In this document: piece by piece, positions 24,271-33,223 of the stretch
How the letters are laid out: every line of letters starts with the position of its first letter
Numbering within the stretch: position 1 is the stretch's first letter
Assembly: GCF_000526795.1 (NCBI RefSeq)
Contig: NZ_JAGT01000001.1
Coordinates: 3,268,501-3,332,500, forward strand
Origin: Ruminococcus flavefaciens AE3010
GTDB lineage: Bacteria > Bacillota > Clostridia > Oscillospirales > Ruminococcaceae
Direction: 5' to 3'
DNA: 64,000 bases
Position numbers and translations under genes: made by a program
Notes under the pieces: generated by a model
Databases searched by the model: none
What the model saw: the letters and a program-made list of their open reading frames with translations, nothing else
What the model was told of the DNA's origin: nothing

Positions 24271-27183
24271 TCAGCTTTTGGAAATGCTTTGTGCTTTGAT
24301 CTCGCTGCCGCCCCATTCAACGACTGTGAAGCCCTTTCTCTCAAAGGTCTCAAGCTGCTGCGGCTGGATATCCACGGCTTCTTCAAGTGGAACATATGCC
24401 ATGAATACGCGGAGCAGGCTGTCAGGGTTCGGAGTGATGTTAAGCTTTGCGGAATCTGTATACACATCGCCCTGGAACGAAATGAGATTATACGCATTAT
24501 GCTCCATCAGCGGCAGCCAGTACACGATGAACTCATTCATTTCTTCCTCGGTAAGTCCCATATATGTGAGCTTTTCCTTTAGGAAGCTCTCGGTGTCTTT
24601 TCCTGCAACGCAGAAGCCCTGAGTGAAGTCGAATCTTGTACGGCAGTTCACAGCGTCCCAGAACAGGTACTTGTGATGTGTACCGTCAGCCTTGTTGAGA
24701 AGTGAGCCGTCGGGAGAAGCTGTAACGTTCCAGCCGTTGTTATACCTCGGATATGTCGTTGATAGGTCGGCTTCTGTGAGCTCCAGCTCCACATGGACAT
24801 CGGTCTCCTCTTCGGGATAGAGGTAGATCACAGGCTTTTTTGCAACAAGTTCAAAATAGATCGTTGAGGTTTTGCCGTCATCTGTGAATACCTTTATCCA
24901 GCCATATTGACCGTTGTATTCCGTAAACAGCCAATCATTGTTGTTGTCCTGAGTGCCTTTTTCGATAAGACGCGTATCCGCAGGAATGGTAGCGAGGACT
25001 TCATAGCTTTCATCAGGCCCTGAATAAAGCTTCAGACTGTTCTCCTTAACAAAGAATGGAGTGCCGAACTCAAAAAGCTCATCGGGCTCGACATAAGAAC
25101 TATTATTGCCTTTATCCAGCATCTCTCTCAGCTTTGTTAGTACACTTGGAAATCTGTCAGAGGATGCCTGTTTCTGAGAGCCGTCTGCATTGTTAAGTGT
25201 CACCTTGAAATCTATTTCACTTGGTCTGGGTGGTGCTGTTTCAACTTCAAGGTAGTTGTTATAAGCTTCAGACATGATCTCACGATATTCCTGTTCCGAA
25301 ATCTGGATGCTTTTAGACTTAGGTTCCTGATCATATGTCAGATCCTGATAAGACAGAAAATAATTTTCGCCTTCACTGTACACTTTATATATGAGCATTG
25401 CTCCTACAACGCCGCCTGATTCTTGGATGCTGACCTCAACAGGCAGATTTATTGATCTCAGAAGTGCCTTTCTCATAAGGACAAGGTCAAATATGTCGAG
25501 TTTGTTGTCGCGGCAGAAGTCCACAGCTTTCAAGTCAGAGAGCTTCACTGAGGCTGAACCCAGCAGCCACTTCTGCATGGTGACAATATCTGCCACACTG
25601 ACAGAACCGTCCCCGTTGGCGTCACCGCTGGGATTCCACTTCATTCTGCAAGCTAGTTCAACGCTGTTTGAGCTTTCGGATATTACTTCAAACGTAAGGG
25701 AGTCATACCCGCCTGATCTGCTGTCTGTGTGGAAAGAATAGCTGCATGACTTTTCGTATACATAAGCCGACTTCAATGTGCAGGGGTTAGAACTGATATC
25801 AAATATCTCGCTTGTGGAAGGTGTTCCTGAGGTGCATTTCAGAAGGTATGTATTGTCCTCGGGAATGTCTGTCAGCTCTCCTGTATCTGCGTCGTAAAAG
25901 GTTATCTTGGTTGATTTCTTGGAGTTGCTGTTCTTTTTCAGCCTGAACACAACGTCAGCGGTGCCATTATCGTATTTTTTTACGGTCATATAGTCCTCGG
26001 GGACGATAGTTCCGTTGTGGAAGCCTGCTTTTCCGTCTTCTGTATCGGGCAGGGAATATCCCAAAGGCAGGTCGCTGCTGCTTAATCCGAATGAGAAATT
26101 GTAGCCCTCAAAGAAGCTGCCTAAACGTACAACAGCAGGATTCTGTTTGAAGCCGCTTGGCTGCATATTAAGGAATACCTCGCCGTCGGGAGTGCTTTGG
26201 CTTATATCTGTCCATATGGTGGGCATTGCACCGTCTTCAAGGGTTAGGAGCTCCCCTGTGTCATAGTCGGCAAGGGTGACACGCATATCTCCCGAAAGCA
26301 GTATGTTCTGTCCGCCGTTTATAACTGCGCAGTCAGCAACAAGAGGCTTTTTATCTTCGTAATCATCGGAAAAAACTTCTCCGAAATAGTAAGAAATCTT
26401 GTCATAGCCGTCCTTGACAGCCTTGTATACATAGATAGTGTTGACCTGCCCGCCGTCAAGAGGAACAGAAGTCAGGGGAGTACAGCTGCTTGTGGTTTCA
26501 AGCTTGAAGCATTCCGTCCCCTTATCTTTCTGAGTCCAGTCATAGGCAGTGCCTGCGTTATGAGACAGGCAGAACACAACATAATTATCCTTTACGGATA
26601 AATGGGAGTTTTTCTCTGCATAATCCCAGTATTCCTTTTCGCAGTCAGGCAGCCAGCTGTAGATATCGGTCTCGGTGATATTGAGCTCCTTATCGACGGT
26701 AAATGTGTATTCTGCAACGGTGGGAGGTTCCCAGTTGTCACCTGTTTCCTTTTCCGATGGCTTCACCTGTACATGAGGATCAACAAGCTTCAGTGTGAGG
26801 TCGCCCTGTACCTGGGGCTGATATACGAACACTTCAAAACAGGTCTCGGTATTATCGCTCAGGTAAATGTCATGCTTTAATATCTGTCTGCTGTTCCCAT
26901 CAGTACGCAGTTCATAGCCATAAGTGTCGCTGCTTTTTCCTTTTTCTGCACGATTTGGATAAACGATGCAGATCAGACCATTCTGGATATGCACAGCTCC
27001 GTATGTATTTCGGAATTCAAGTGCAGACTCAGGGTCTGTTGGTACCCATTCGGGAAGCGATACTGCTGCGCCTTTTTCTTCCGCGTATACATTCGTTGGT
27101 GAAAAAACGTTCACGTTATCTGCGGAAAAAGGAATGATTGCTGTTGAAGCTGCTATAACGGCAGCTGCCAGTTTCTTTAACAT
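24271..27183 (-). CDS. Large secreted dockerin protein with SH3b domain
   Basis: A 970-residue protein with a signal peptide (residues 1-35). About 480 residues of repeated beta-rich modules that I cannot name come first. A dockerin sits mid-protein (GDANGDGSVSVADIVTMQKW and DFCRDNKLDIFDLVLMRKA, about residues 525-585). A module after it (VEVSIQESGG, ISEQEYREIM) recurs in the GH11-like protein at 56891. Next come a bacterial SH3 domain (SLKLYSGPDESYEVLATIP, NGQYGWIKV) and a C-terminal domain beginning KPVIYLYPEEETDV that is known from other secreted proteins of this group. A dockerin in the middle rather than at an end is unusual. No catalytic site is recognised. Confidence 0.75.
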   Translation of the reverse strand: MLKKLAAAVIAASTAIIPFSADNVNVFSPTNVYAEEKGAAVSLPEWVPTDPESALEFRNTYGAVHIQNGLICIVYPNRAEKGKSSDTYGYELRTDGNSRQILKHDIYLSDNTETCFEVFVYQPQVQGDLTLKLVDPHVQVKPSEKETGDNWEPPTVAEYTFTVDKELNITETDIYSWLPDCEKEYWDYAEKNSHLSVKDNYVVFCLSHNAGTAYDWTQKDKGTECFKLETTSSCTPLTSVPLDGGQVNTIYVYKAVKDGYDKISYYFGEVFSDDYEDKKPLVADCAVINGGQNILLSGDMRVTLADYDTGELLTLEDGAMPTIWTDISQSTPDGEVFLNMQPSGFKQNPAVVRLGSFFEGYNFSFGLSSSDLPLGYSLPDTEDGKAGFHNGTIVPEDYMTVKKYDNGTADVVFRLKKNSNSKKSTKITFYDADTGELTDIPEDNTYLLKCTSGTPSTSEIFDISSNPCTLKSAYVYEKSCSYSFHTDSRSGGYDSLTFEVISESSNSVELACRMKWNPSGDANGDGSVSVADIVTMQKWLLGSASVKLSDLKAVDFCRDNKLDIFDLVLMRKALLRSINLPVEVSIQESGGVVGAMLIYKVYSEGENYFLSYQDLTYDQEPKSKSIQISEQEYREIMSEAYNNYLEVETAPPRPSEIDFKVTLNNADGSQKQASSDRFPSVLTKLREMLDKGNNSSYVEPDELFEFGTPFFVKENSLKLYSGPDESYEVLATIPADTRLIEKGTQDNNNDWLFTEYNGQYGWIKVFTDDGKTSTIYFELVAKKPVIYLYPEEETDVHVELELTEADLSTTYPRYNNGWNVTASPDGSLLNKADGTHHKYLFWDAVNCRTRFDFTQGFCVAGKDTESFLKEKLTYMGLTEEEMNEFIVYWLPLMEHNAYNLISFQGDVYTDSAKLNITPNPDSLLRVFMAYVPLEEAVDIQPQQLETFERKGFTVVEWGGSEIKAQSISKS

Positions 27184-27387
27184 ATAATGTCACCCGCCCT
27201 CTCAGAATTTACAGCATTTGCTGTTTGCTTTCATTATATAATGATTTTTTTTGTAAAAGCAAGACAGAAAATGCTTTTTTCGGAATAAATTTCCTTATAC
27301 ATATTAACGGATAAGGCGGGCATGATGTGCGGCTGAAATCGTAAACTTTCTGTGAACATATTTCTCTCGGCATAAGTGATCCTGCTG

Positions 27388-27416
27388 TTGCTTTTTCTGC
27401 TCATGTGATGTATAAT
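27388..27416 (+). promoter_or_regulatory. Sigma-A promoter of the flavin reductase gene
   Basis: TTGCTT (27388-27393), 17 bp, TATAAT (27411-27416), 43 bp before the ATG. Confidence 0.7.
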
Positions 27417-27459
27417 TGATATATATAAATACAAAATACTGCTTCGGAGGTAATATACT

Positions 27460-28020
27460 ATGAAATTATCATTTGAAAAAGGCTTTTTCGCACCCCTTCC
27501 TGTGCTTATCATCGGTACGTACAACGCAAACGGCACTCCCAATGCCATGAATGCAGCATGGGGCGGTCAGGTGGGTATGAGCCAGATATCCCTGAGCCTT
27601 TCAGCTTCCCACAAGACCACTGAAAATATCAAACGCAGCAGAGAGTTCACAGTGGCTTATGCTGCGGCAGAGCAGATAGAAGCCTGCGACTATGTGGGCA
27701 TCGTATCGGGAAACAATGAGGAGAACAAGCTGGAAAAGTGCGGATTTACCGTTACAAAGTCCGACAAGGTCAACGCTCCTGTCATAGATCAGCTGCCTGT
27801 AACTATCGAGTGCAGGGTAATAGATATACAGGAGGAGTTCGGCGAGACCAGAGTAGTCGCAGAGGTAGTGGGACTTAAAGCCGACGAGAATGTGCTCACC
27901 GACGGCAAGGTGGACTACAGCAAGGCGGGACTTGTTATATATGACACAGCCACAAAATGCTACAGAAAGGTGGGGGACAGCGTAGCTGCCGCCAGAAGCG
28001 CAGGGAAGAAGTTCCGGTGA
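27460..28020 (+). CDS. Flavin reductase-like FMN-binding split-barrel protein
   Basis: A 186-residue protein of the flavin-reductase-like family, which binds FMN and is linked to redox transfer in anaerobes. Recognisable parts are the N-terminal LPVLIIGTYNANGTPNAMN, then QISLSLSASHKTTENI and the closing GLVIYDTATKCYRKVGD. Length matches the family. GGAGG lies eight bases before the start. It is a single gene, and the partner protein is unknown. Confidence 0.85.
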   Translation: MKLSFEKGFFAPLPVLIIGTYNANGTPNAMNAAWGGQVGMSQISLSLSASHKTTENIKRSREFTVAYAAAEQIEACDYVGIVSGNNEENKLEKCGFTVTKSDKVNAPVIDQLPVTIECRVIDIQEEFGETRVVAEVVGLKADENVLTDGKVDYSKAGLVIYDTATKCYRKVGDSVAAARSAGKKFR

Positions 28021-28151
28021 GCTCTGACGGGATAAATATTTCAGAATTGTAATATACGGTAATATTAAAAGACGGACAACAGCACTGTTATATGATATAC
28101 TATGATCACAGAAGCAAACAGCTTACTAATAACACAAAAGGAGTTTTTACA

Positions 28152-29129
28152 ATGAAAGAGAATACAAAACAGCTCACAATGGACTTTATCGAGAACAGAG
28201 ACACTATCAAGAAGACTTTCAAGTTTGAAAGCTCATACATCTATCCCGTTGCAGCAAATATATTCTGCGCCGCAGATGTTAAGGCTGACGGGGACAAGCT
28301 TGCAGAGTGCAAGAAGATCATCAAGAAGAATGCAGGCTTTGCGTCCTATCTCAAGGGCGTTGTAATAGCACCCTTTACAGCTAAGCTCTGTGTGGCTGCT
28401 GACCCTGAGGCTCAGTTTGAAAAGGTAATGGCTATGTACGGCATACTCAAAAACCACTTCAGGAGATCCGAGTATCTTGCTCTGCTTGCAACTCTCCTTG
28501 CCGAGAGGACCACAGCAGAGGAGGCTGACAGGATAGCCGCAAGAGGACGTGCTCTCTACGATATGATGAAGAAAGAGCACCCTATACTCACTTCAAGTGA
28601 GGACAACGTAATGGCAGGCTTTATGGCATTTTCGGAAAAGAGCGACGCTCAGCTCATTGATGATGCCGAGAAGTGCTATGACCTGCTGAAAAAGAAGTTC
28701 TCAGACAAGAACGCTGTTCAGACAGTATCCCATATACTTGCAATGACGGACGGAACTCCCGAGGCAAAGGTGGGCAGACTGTTCGGAATGTTCGATATGT
28801 TCGCTGCAGCAGGAAGAAAATACGGCAAGCACTATGAGCTTCCCATGCTTGCGGCTATATCCGTTATCGAAGCCGACGAAAAGGAGCTTATTGACACTGT
28901 TATCGAAATAGACGAAATGCTCAGCGGTCAGAAAGGCTACGGCGCACTGAGCCTTGACAAGAAGACAAGACTTATGCACGCTGCTATGCTGGCAGCTGAC
29001 CTGTATGAGGATAACGATAACGCTCAGGCAGCTGTATCTGCTTCTGCACTTGCTGTTATCGCAGCACAGGAGGCTGCAATGACGGCTGCTATCGTTGCTG
29101 CGTCAGTGGCTGCAAACAGTACCAACTAA
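28152..29129 (+). CDS. DUF4003-family protein of unknown function
   Basis: A 325-residue, largely helical, soluble protein that matches my recollection of the DUF4003 family of Firmicutes (pattern around FKFESSYIYPVAANIFCAA and FRRSEYLALLATLL). No catalytic motif is visible. The last 40 residues are Ala-rich helices. ATG 28152 follows AAAGGAG, and an earlier in-frame start lacks such a site. It is monocistronic with its own terminator. Confidence 0.65.
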   Translation: MKENTKQLTMDFIENRDTIKKTFKFESSYIYPVAANIFCAADVKADGDKLAECKKIIKKNAGFASYLKGVVIAPFTAKLCVAADPEAQFEKVMAMYGILKNHFRRSEYLALLATLLAERTTAEEADRIAARGRALYDMMKKEHPILTSSEDNVMAGFMAFSEKSDAQLIDDAEKCYDLLKKKFSDKNAVQTVSHILAMTDGTPEAKVGRLFGMFDMFAAAGRKYGKHYELPMLAAISVIEADEKELIDTVIEIDEMLSGQKGYGALSLDKKTRLMHAAMLAADLYEDNDNAQAAVSASALAVIAAQEAAMTAAIVAASVAANSTN

Positions 29130-29132
29130 CGT

Positions 29133-29160
29133 AAAGGACGGCGTAAGCCGTCCTTTTCTT
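29133..29160 (+). terminator. Intrinsic terminator
   Basis: AAAGGACGGC-GTAA-GCCGTCCTTT stem-loop followed by TCTTT. Confidence 0.88.
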
Positions 29161-29166
29161 TGGGTA

Positions 29167-29195
29167 TTGTAAATAGCTTTTCATTATGCTATAAT
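29167..29195 (+). promoter_or_regulatory. Sigma-A promoter of the esterase operon
   Basis: TTGTAA (29167-29172), 17 bp, TATAAT (29190-29195), 32 bp before the small ORF at 29227. Confidence 0.72.
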
Positions 29196-29226
29196 TTGTA
29201 TAGCATTAAAAAGAGCAGGTGATCCT

Positions 29227-29301
29227 ATGACAGATCGTCCGGCAGTTGCGGCGGAGTTTCTTGCCGAAAGGATTTTTGGAATACAGGGGGAATTGATATG
29301 A
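29227..29301 (+). CDS. 24-residue small ORF coupled to the esterase gene
   Basis: ATG 29227 follows GAGCAGGTG, and the frame of 24 codons ends with a TGA that overlaps the esterase ATG (ATGA). The peptide (MTDRPAVAAEFLAERIFGIQ and four more residues) would be a short amphipathic helix. A leader peptide that couples translation, or the stub of a larger gene, are the two likely meanings. It is the first frame after the promoter, so ribosomes must meet it. Confidence 0.45.
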   Translation: MTDRPAVAAEFLAERIFGIQGELI

Positions 29302-29825
29302 AGATACTGAATCTGCACGGCTTCATGGGCGAAGCCGATAACAAGAATTACAAGGCGCTGCGGGGGCTGATCTCGCCCGAGGATATAATATCTCCGCAGC
29401 TTAAATACATGGAGATATCACCGTCGGAGCTCCTTGAGCAGCTTTCTGCATACGTCGATGCCGATGATTTTGCATTCGTGGGACAGAGTCTGGGCGGCTG
29501 GTATGCGGATAAGCTCAGCAGGAAGTTCAAGCGTCCCTGCATACTCACAAATCCCTGCCATTTTCCCCATGAGCTGGAGCTTATAGCCGCTTCGGGAATA
29601 CCTGCGGATTTTTCGGAGCAGTACCGTGTCATGTCTGTTCATGATAAGAATGAGTTGGCTTATACTCTGTGCAGTGACGGTGATACTGTTCTTCCCGACA
29701 ACTATCCAAACTGCGAAAAGCTGTCGGAGCAGGTCATCAGAGTTCACGGAAGCCACAGCACGATCGAAAACGTAGGGGAGCATATTTCAAAGCTGCTCGC
29801 CGAGATACAAAGCAACAGCCGATAA
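29298..29825 (+). CDS. YqiA/YcfP-type alpha/beta-hydrolase esterase
   Basis: A 175-residue minimal alpha/beta hydrolase of the UPF0227 type. It has the N-terminal LNLHGFMG oxyanion strand, the nucleophile elbow GQSLGG (Ser near residue 64), an acid residue in SDGDTVLPD and the catalytic His in VHGSHST. Members act on short acyl esters such as palmitoyl-CoA or p-nitrophenyl esters. The physiological substrate is unknown. The start is translationally coupled to the preceding small ORF. Confidence 0.85.
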   Translation: MKILNLHGFMGEADNKNYKALRGLISPEDIISPQLKYMEISPSELLEQLSAYVDADDFAFVGQSLGGWYADKLSRKFKRPCILTNPCHFPHELELIAASGIPADFSEQYRVMSVHDKNELAYTLCSDGDTVLPDNYPNCEKLSEQVIRVHGSHSTIENVGEHISKLLAEIQSNSR

Positions 29826-29859
29826 AACCAAAATACACAAACAGGAGCGGCTTTATTAT

Positions 29860-30324
29860 ATGAAAAATCGTTTTTATGATCTTATTACAAACACAAGAAA
29901 AGAACGCAGACTGACAGTGGAAGATACAGAATTTATTCTTGGCTGCTGCGGGTATAAGACTGAAATGTTCGATACAAGGTTCAAAATGGGAGCTAAACGC
30001 TGGAGCAGACGCATGGAGTTCACAACTGCTCTGAAAGACAGCGGACTCAGGTATTTTGCATACATCAAATTCTATAAGCAAAACGATGCTTCCTATGCTC
30101 TTGTAGCAGGAAAGACCAAGATAACGGATTATTATCGTACAGATATCTGTTTTGCCAAGAGTGAGAAGTTCAAGGGCAAAGCCAAGAAATTCCTGAGAGA
30201 TAATGATCTTGAATGGGACACTGAAAAGATCATGGTCGTTATTCCCCATGATACTCAGAACGAGCAGGAAGCCATAGACATCGAAAGGGAGATAACAGGC
30301 TTATTAGGTCTGTATTCAAGCTGA
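29860..30324 (+). CDS. Conserved hypothetical protein, perhaps GIY-YIG-like
   Basis: A 154-residue soluble protein that I do not firmly recognise. The middle has RYFAYIKFYKQNDASYALVAG, and it ends EAIDIEREITGLLGLYSS. That order of strands, with a tyrosine pair early and a glutamate late, recalls GIY-YIG nuclease-like folds, but the key Arg is not certain. It lies 34 bases after the esterase gene and probably shares its transcript. Confidence 0.5.
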   Translation: MKNRFYDLITNTRKERRLTVEDTEFILGCCGYKTEMFDTRFKMGAKRWSRRMEFTTALKDSGLRYFAYIKFYKQNDASYALVAGKTKITDYYRTDICFAKSEKFKGKAKKFLRDNDLEWDTEKIMVVIPHDTQNEQEAIDIEREITGLLGLYSS

Positions 30325-30364
30325 GGCGCATAAACTGATATGCACCTCTGAATATAAAAAAATA

Positions 30365-30387
30365 AGGGACTGCCGTCGGCAGTCCCT
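30365..30387. terminator. Bidirectional terminator before the polysaccharide locus
   Basis: AGGGACTGCC pairs with GGCAGTCCCT. The minus-strand tail TTATTTTTTTAT makes it the likely end of the Wzz-like gene. Confidence 0.85.
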
Positions 30388-30393
30388 GTAATT

Positions 30394-31962
30394 TTAGTTT
30401 TTCTTCTTGGTGTTTTCAGCTTTCTCAGCTTCATCTTCGAGTATGTCAACTAACTCTTCAAGGTCAACGTCCTCGGAATCGCCATCATCATCGTCAGCAG
30501 CAGCCTTTGCAGTCTTCTTGCTGTTCTCGGAAATGAGCGAGCTGATAAATGCAACAGCAAAATAGATAACAAATATAAGAAGCTCAACAATAACGATAGT
30601 CTTTGTTGAAGCACTTGCAGCCTGACCAAGACTTGCACTTTCTGATCTTGTTGCGGGAACAAGGATATTGTAAGCGTTTGCGAACTGAACGTTCTCGTAG
30701 TAGTCGCTTGCAGTCTTTTCAGTAAGATCAACAAGGTTCTTGACTTTCTTGCTGAGCTCTGCAATGTCAGCCTCTACCTTTTCAACGTTAGCCTTTGAAC
30801 TGTTCTTGTTGTTTTGAAGGGCATCGCGTCTGGAAGTATAGAAGTTTATATCCTGCTTTGCCTGTGCAAGACTTGCTTCAACAGTTACTTTCTGCTGGAA
30901 CAGTAAGTCGTACTGCTCGGAATGAAGTGTGGATTCGGGATTTGTATCCTTGGTACCGTTTCCGAATACCTGGATAGTATCCTTCTGATATTTTGTGATG
31001 GAAGCATCGAGAGCTGCAAGGCGCTCTGAATACTCGCTCTTATCACGGTTGAGGTTTTCGATCATGTAATTGTAGTAAGCAAGGGCTGAATCCTTATCCT
31101 TGGTTACATTGTTTACAGAGATATATGAGGATATTCTGTCAAGATCAATACTTGTTATAGTTTTTGCGTAATCAGATAAGTCGTTGAATGTGTAACCTGT
31201 AACGCTTGAACGGAAAGATGTGTTATCGTCTTTGTTAAGATCGGCAAGGTAATTTCTTACGATTCTCAGTGAACTTCTGAAAAGATCTACCTGCTGAGCG
31301 TAATCATAGCTTTCGTATTCAAGAGCGTTCACGGCTGTACCGAGTGGCTTATTGTAGCCATACTCCTCATAGAAGTATTCGCCGTAGCATCTGAGCAGAG
31401 TGTTGAGGAAATCAACGCCTGTCTGTCTGTCAAAGCCTGCCTGAGCCAGATCGAATTTTACAGTAAACTGTGAGGGATAGTATTTTGTGTCAAGCATTGC
31501 CTGTGCAGCGGAAATGCTTCCGCTTGTGGCTTTATCCAATACGCTCTGATAAGCTGTGAGCTGATCGTAAGCTTCCTGTGGTATCTTATAATCAAAGCTC
31601 AGACTGGATCTGATACCTTCGATCCTGCTCAGATCAAGTCCCATTTCTGTAAGAGCCTTTTCAATGACTTTGGGATTCTTCATACTTTCGATCTCGAAAT
31701 CTTGTCCTTTGGGGTCAAGTCCCTTTTCAATTCCCGAGTATGTAAAGCTTACCAGTGCCTTGGTAGGATATTGAGTTGAAAAAGTTTTATATGCTGAATA
31801 GCAGAATGTAAGCAGACCTGCAATAACAGCAATTACTATCCATACTGCAAGGAATTTTTTGAGTTTTTTCATTATTGCAGAAATAGAAATAATAACTTCG
31901 TCTTTATTATCATCCTGATTCTTGATCGTAACATTAAGGTTACGTTCGTTATTTTTAGCCAT
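30394..31962 (-). CDS. Wzz-type polysaccharide chain-length/co-polymerase protein
   Basis: A 522-residue inner-membrane protein with two transmembrane segments: about residues 38-56 (FLAVWIVIAVIAGLLTF) and about 462-484 (VIVELLIFVIYFAVAF). The long region between them has coiled-coil character, the PCP layout that sets capsule or O-chain length. A Lys/Asp/Glu-rich tail follows the last segment. There is no fused tyrosine kinase, but a tyrosine phosphatase gene lies at 15724. It is divergent from the glycan operon at 32686. Confidence 0.82.
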   Translation of the reverse strand: MAKNNERNLNVTIKNQDDNKDEVIISISAIMKKLKKFLAVWIVIAVIAGLLTFCYSAYKTFSTQYPTKALVSFTYSGIEKGLDPKGQDFEIESMKNPKVIEKALTEMGLDLSRIEGIRSSLSFDYKIPQEAYDQLTAYQSVLDKATSGSISAAQAMLDTKYYPSQFTVKFDLAQAGFDRQTGVDFLNTLLRCYGEYFYEEYGYNKPLGTAVNALEYESYDYAQQVDLFRSSLRIVRNYLADLNKDDNTSFRSSVTGYTFNDLSDYAKTITSIDLDRISSYISVNNVTKDKDSALAYYNYMIENLNRDKSEYSERLAALDASITKYQKDTIQVFGNGTKDTNPESTLHSEQYDLLFQQKVTVEASLAQAKQDINFYTSRRDALQNNKNSSKANVEKVEADIAELSKKVKNLVDLTEKTASDYYENVQFANAYNILVPATRSESASLGQAASASTKTIVIVELLIFVIYFAVAFISSLISENSKKTAKAAADDDDGDSEDVDLEELVDILEDEAEKAENTKKKN

Positions 31963-32429
31963 TTTACCCTCCGTTTTATTGTTCAGTCCTTAAATTATGG
32001 CATAACACGCCGTAATGTTCATTATATCACTAAAACAGCTTATCGTCAATAGCTTAATGTGATTTTTATTGATTCCCATTACAATAAAAGAATGATTATA
32101 AAAGCTGCTTGTATAATTATTATGAAATAAACGTCGGCTAACAAAAGAAGATAACACTTTTCAAGCAAGTGAAAAAACTAAAATGAGCAGTTGGATCACC
32201 GATTATATACCATTTGTAAAATGTTATATGGTAATATTTTGCTTATGGCGTAAGATAGAGGAGTTTATGTAAATATGACTTGTTTATTACGGGATATACA
32301 AAAAATAAATACCACAATGCAATTTCCATAATGTATATTTTTATATGCTACTTTAACAGCAAAAGGTGGCATAATTTTGTGAAAAATGCCAAAATAATCT
32401 GCTTTAAGTATTTATACCATTTTTTACAC

Positions 32430-32458
32430 TTGCTTTTTTTTTAGTCTGATTGTATAAT
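32430..32458 (+). promoter_or_regulatory. Promoter of the glycan operon
   Basis: TTGCTT (32430-32435), 17 bp including a T tract, TATAAT (32453-32458). It leaves a leader of about 220 bases before the first gene, long enough for regulation after initiation. Confidence 0.7.
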
Positions 32459-32554
32459 TATATCGTGTACTGCTATGACTATATATTGTAGAAAACATTT
32501 ATTTTTATAATTTTAAACAAAAGACTTTTATAGCAGTCAATAATGTGATATATC

Positions 32555-32605
32555 GCTCATGCTTTTATGGCACAGAAAAAGAAATATCTGCCTTATAACA
32601 TGAGC
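32555..32605 (+). promoter_or_regulatory. Leader hairpin of the glycan operon
   Basis: GCTCATG (32555-32561) pairs with CATGAGC (32599-32605). Inside, TTTTATGGCA pairs imperfectly with TGCCTTATAA. No T tract follows, so it is not a terminator. Long polysaccharide operons often carry processive anti-termination leaders, and this is the only candidate structure here. Confidence 0.4.
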
Positions 32606-32685
32606 TTGAAAATGTCTTATAGGACGTTATTTGTTAAAGAAAGAAAAATGTGTATCAAATGCTTGGATGACAGGAGGAGAATTAG

Positions 32686-33201
32686 TTGACGAGGGGTTCT
32701 TTTGATAAGAAATTGCTTATTATCGGAGCAGGACAATATGGAATGGTAACAAAAGAGACCGCAGAATCCATGAACTGCTTTGAGCAGATAGATTTCCTTG
32801 ATGATAAAAATCCAATATCTATCGGAAAGATCTCACAGTACGAAGAATTTGTTGATGAGTATAAGTATGCGATCGTTGCTATCGGAGATTCGCCGTTTCG
32901 CCTTGAATTGACAAAAAAACTGCAAAATGCCGGTTATTCCATCGCTACGGTCATTAGTCCTCTTGCATATGTCAGCAAGTCGGCAGTGATCAGTGCAGGC
33001 AGTATAATTGAAGCTATGGCAGTAGTGAATGCCAGGGCTACTATAAATGAATGCTGTTTTATTTCAGCAGGTGCTGTAGTAAACCATAATTCTATCGTAG
33101 GCAAAAGCTGCCACATTGATTGCCATGCAACAGTCAGGTCAAATGCAGTGATCAAGGATTATACAAAAGTCGAATACGGACAGGTCGCTGACTCAAATTG
33201 A
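32686..33201 (+). CDS. NeuD/PglD-type sugar O- or N-acyltransferase
   Basis: A 171-residue protein with an N-terminal nucleotide-binding-like GAGQYG and a left-handed beta-helix of hexapeptide repeats (VISPLAYVSKSAVISAG, then FISAGAVVNHNSIVG). This is the form of PglD/NeuD transferases that acetylate amino-sugars or sialic acids. It uses a TTG start six bases after AGGAGGAG. The C-terminus is shorter than in the usual 200-residue enzymes. Together with the next two genes it could make the first sugar of the repeat unit. Confidence 0.8.
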   Translation: MTRGSFDKKLLIIGAGQYGMVTKETAESMNCFEQIDFLDDKNPISIGKISQYEEFVDEYKYAIVAIGDSPFRLELTKKLQNAGYSIATVISPLAYVSKSAVISAGSIIEAMAVVNARATINECCFISAGAVVNHNSIVGKSCHIDCHATVRSNAVIKDYTKVEYGQVADSN

Positions 33202-33223
33202 TAGATATAAGGAGAGTATTAAC

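Larger units (their letters stand above)
31963..32685. other. AT-rich divergent control region of the polysaccharide locus
   Basis: About 720 bp with no gene. It holds the promoter at 32430-32458 and the leader hairpin at 32555-32605. The first 450 bases are very AT-rich with several A/T tracts and should also contain the promoter of the Wzz-like gene. I could not fix one there. Confidence 0.6.
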
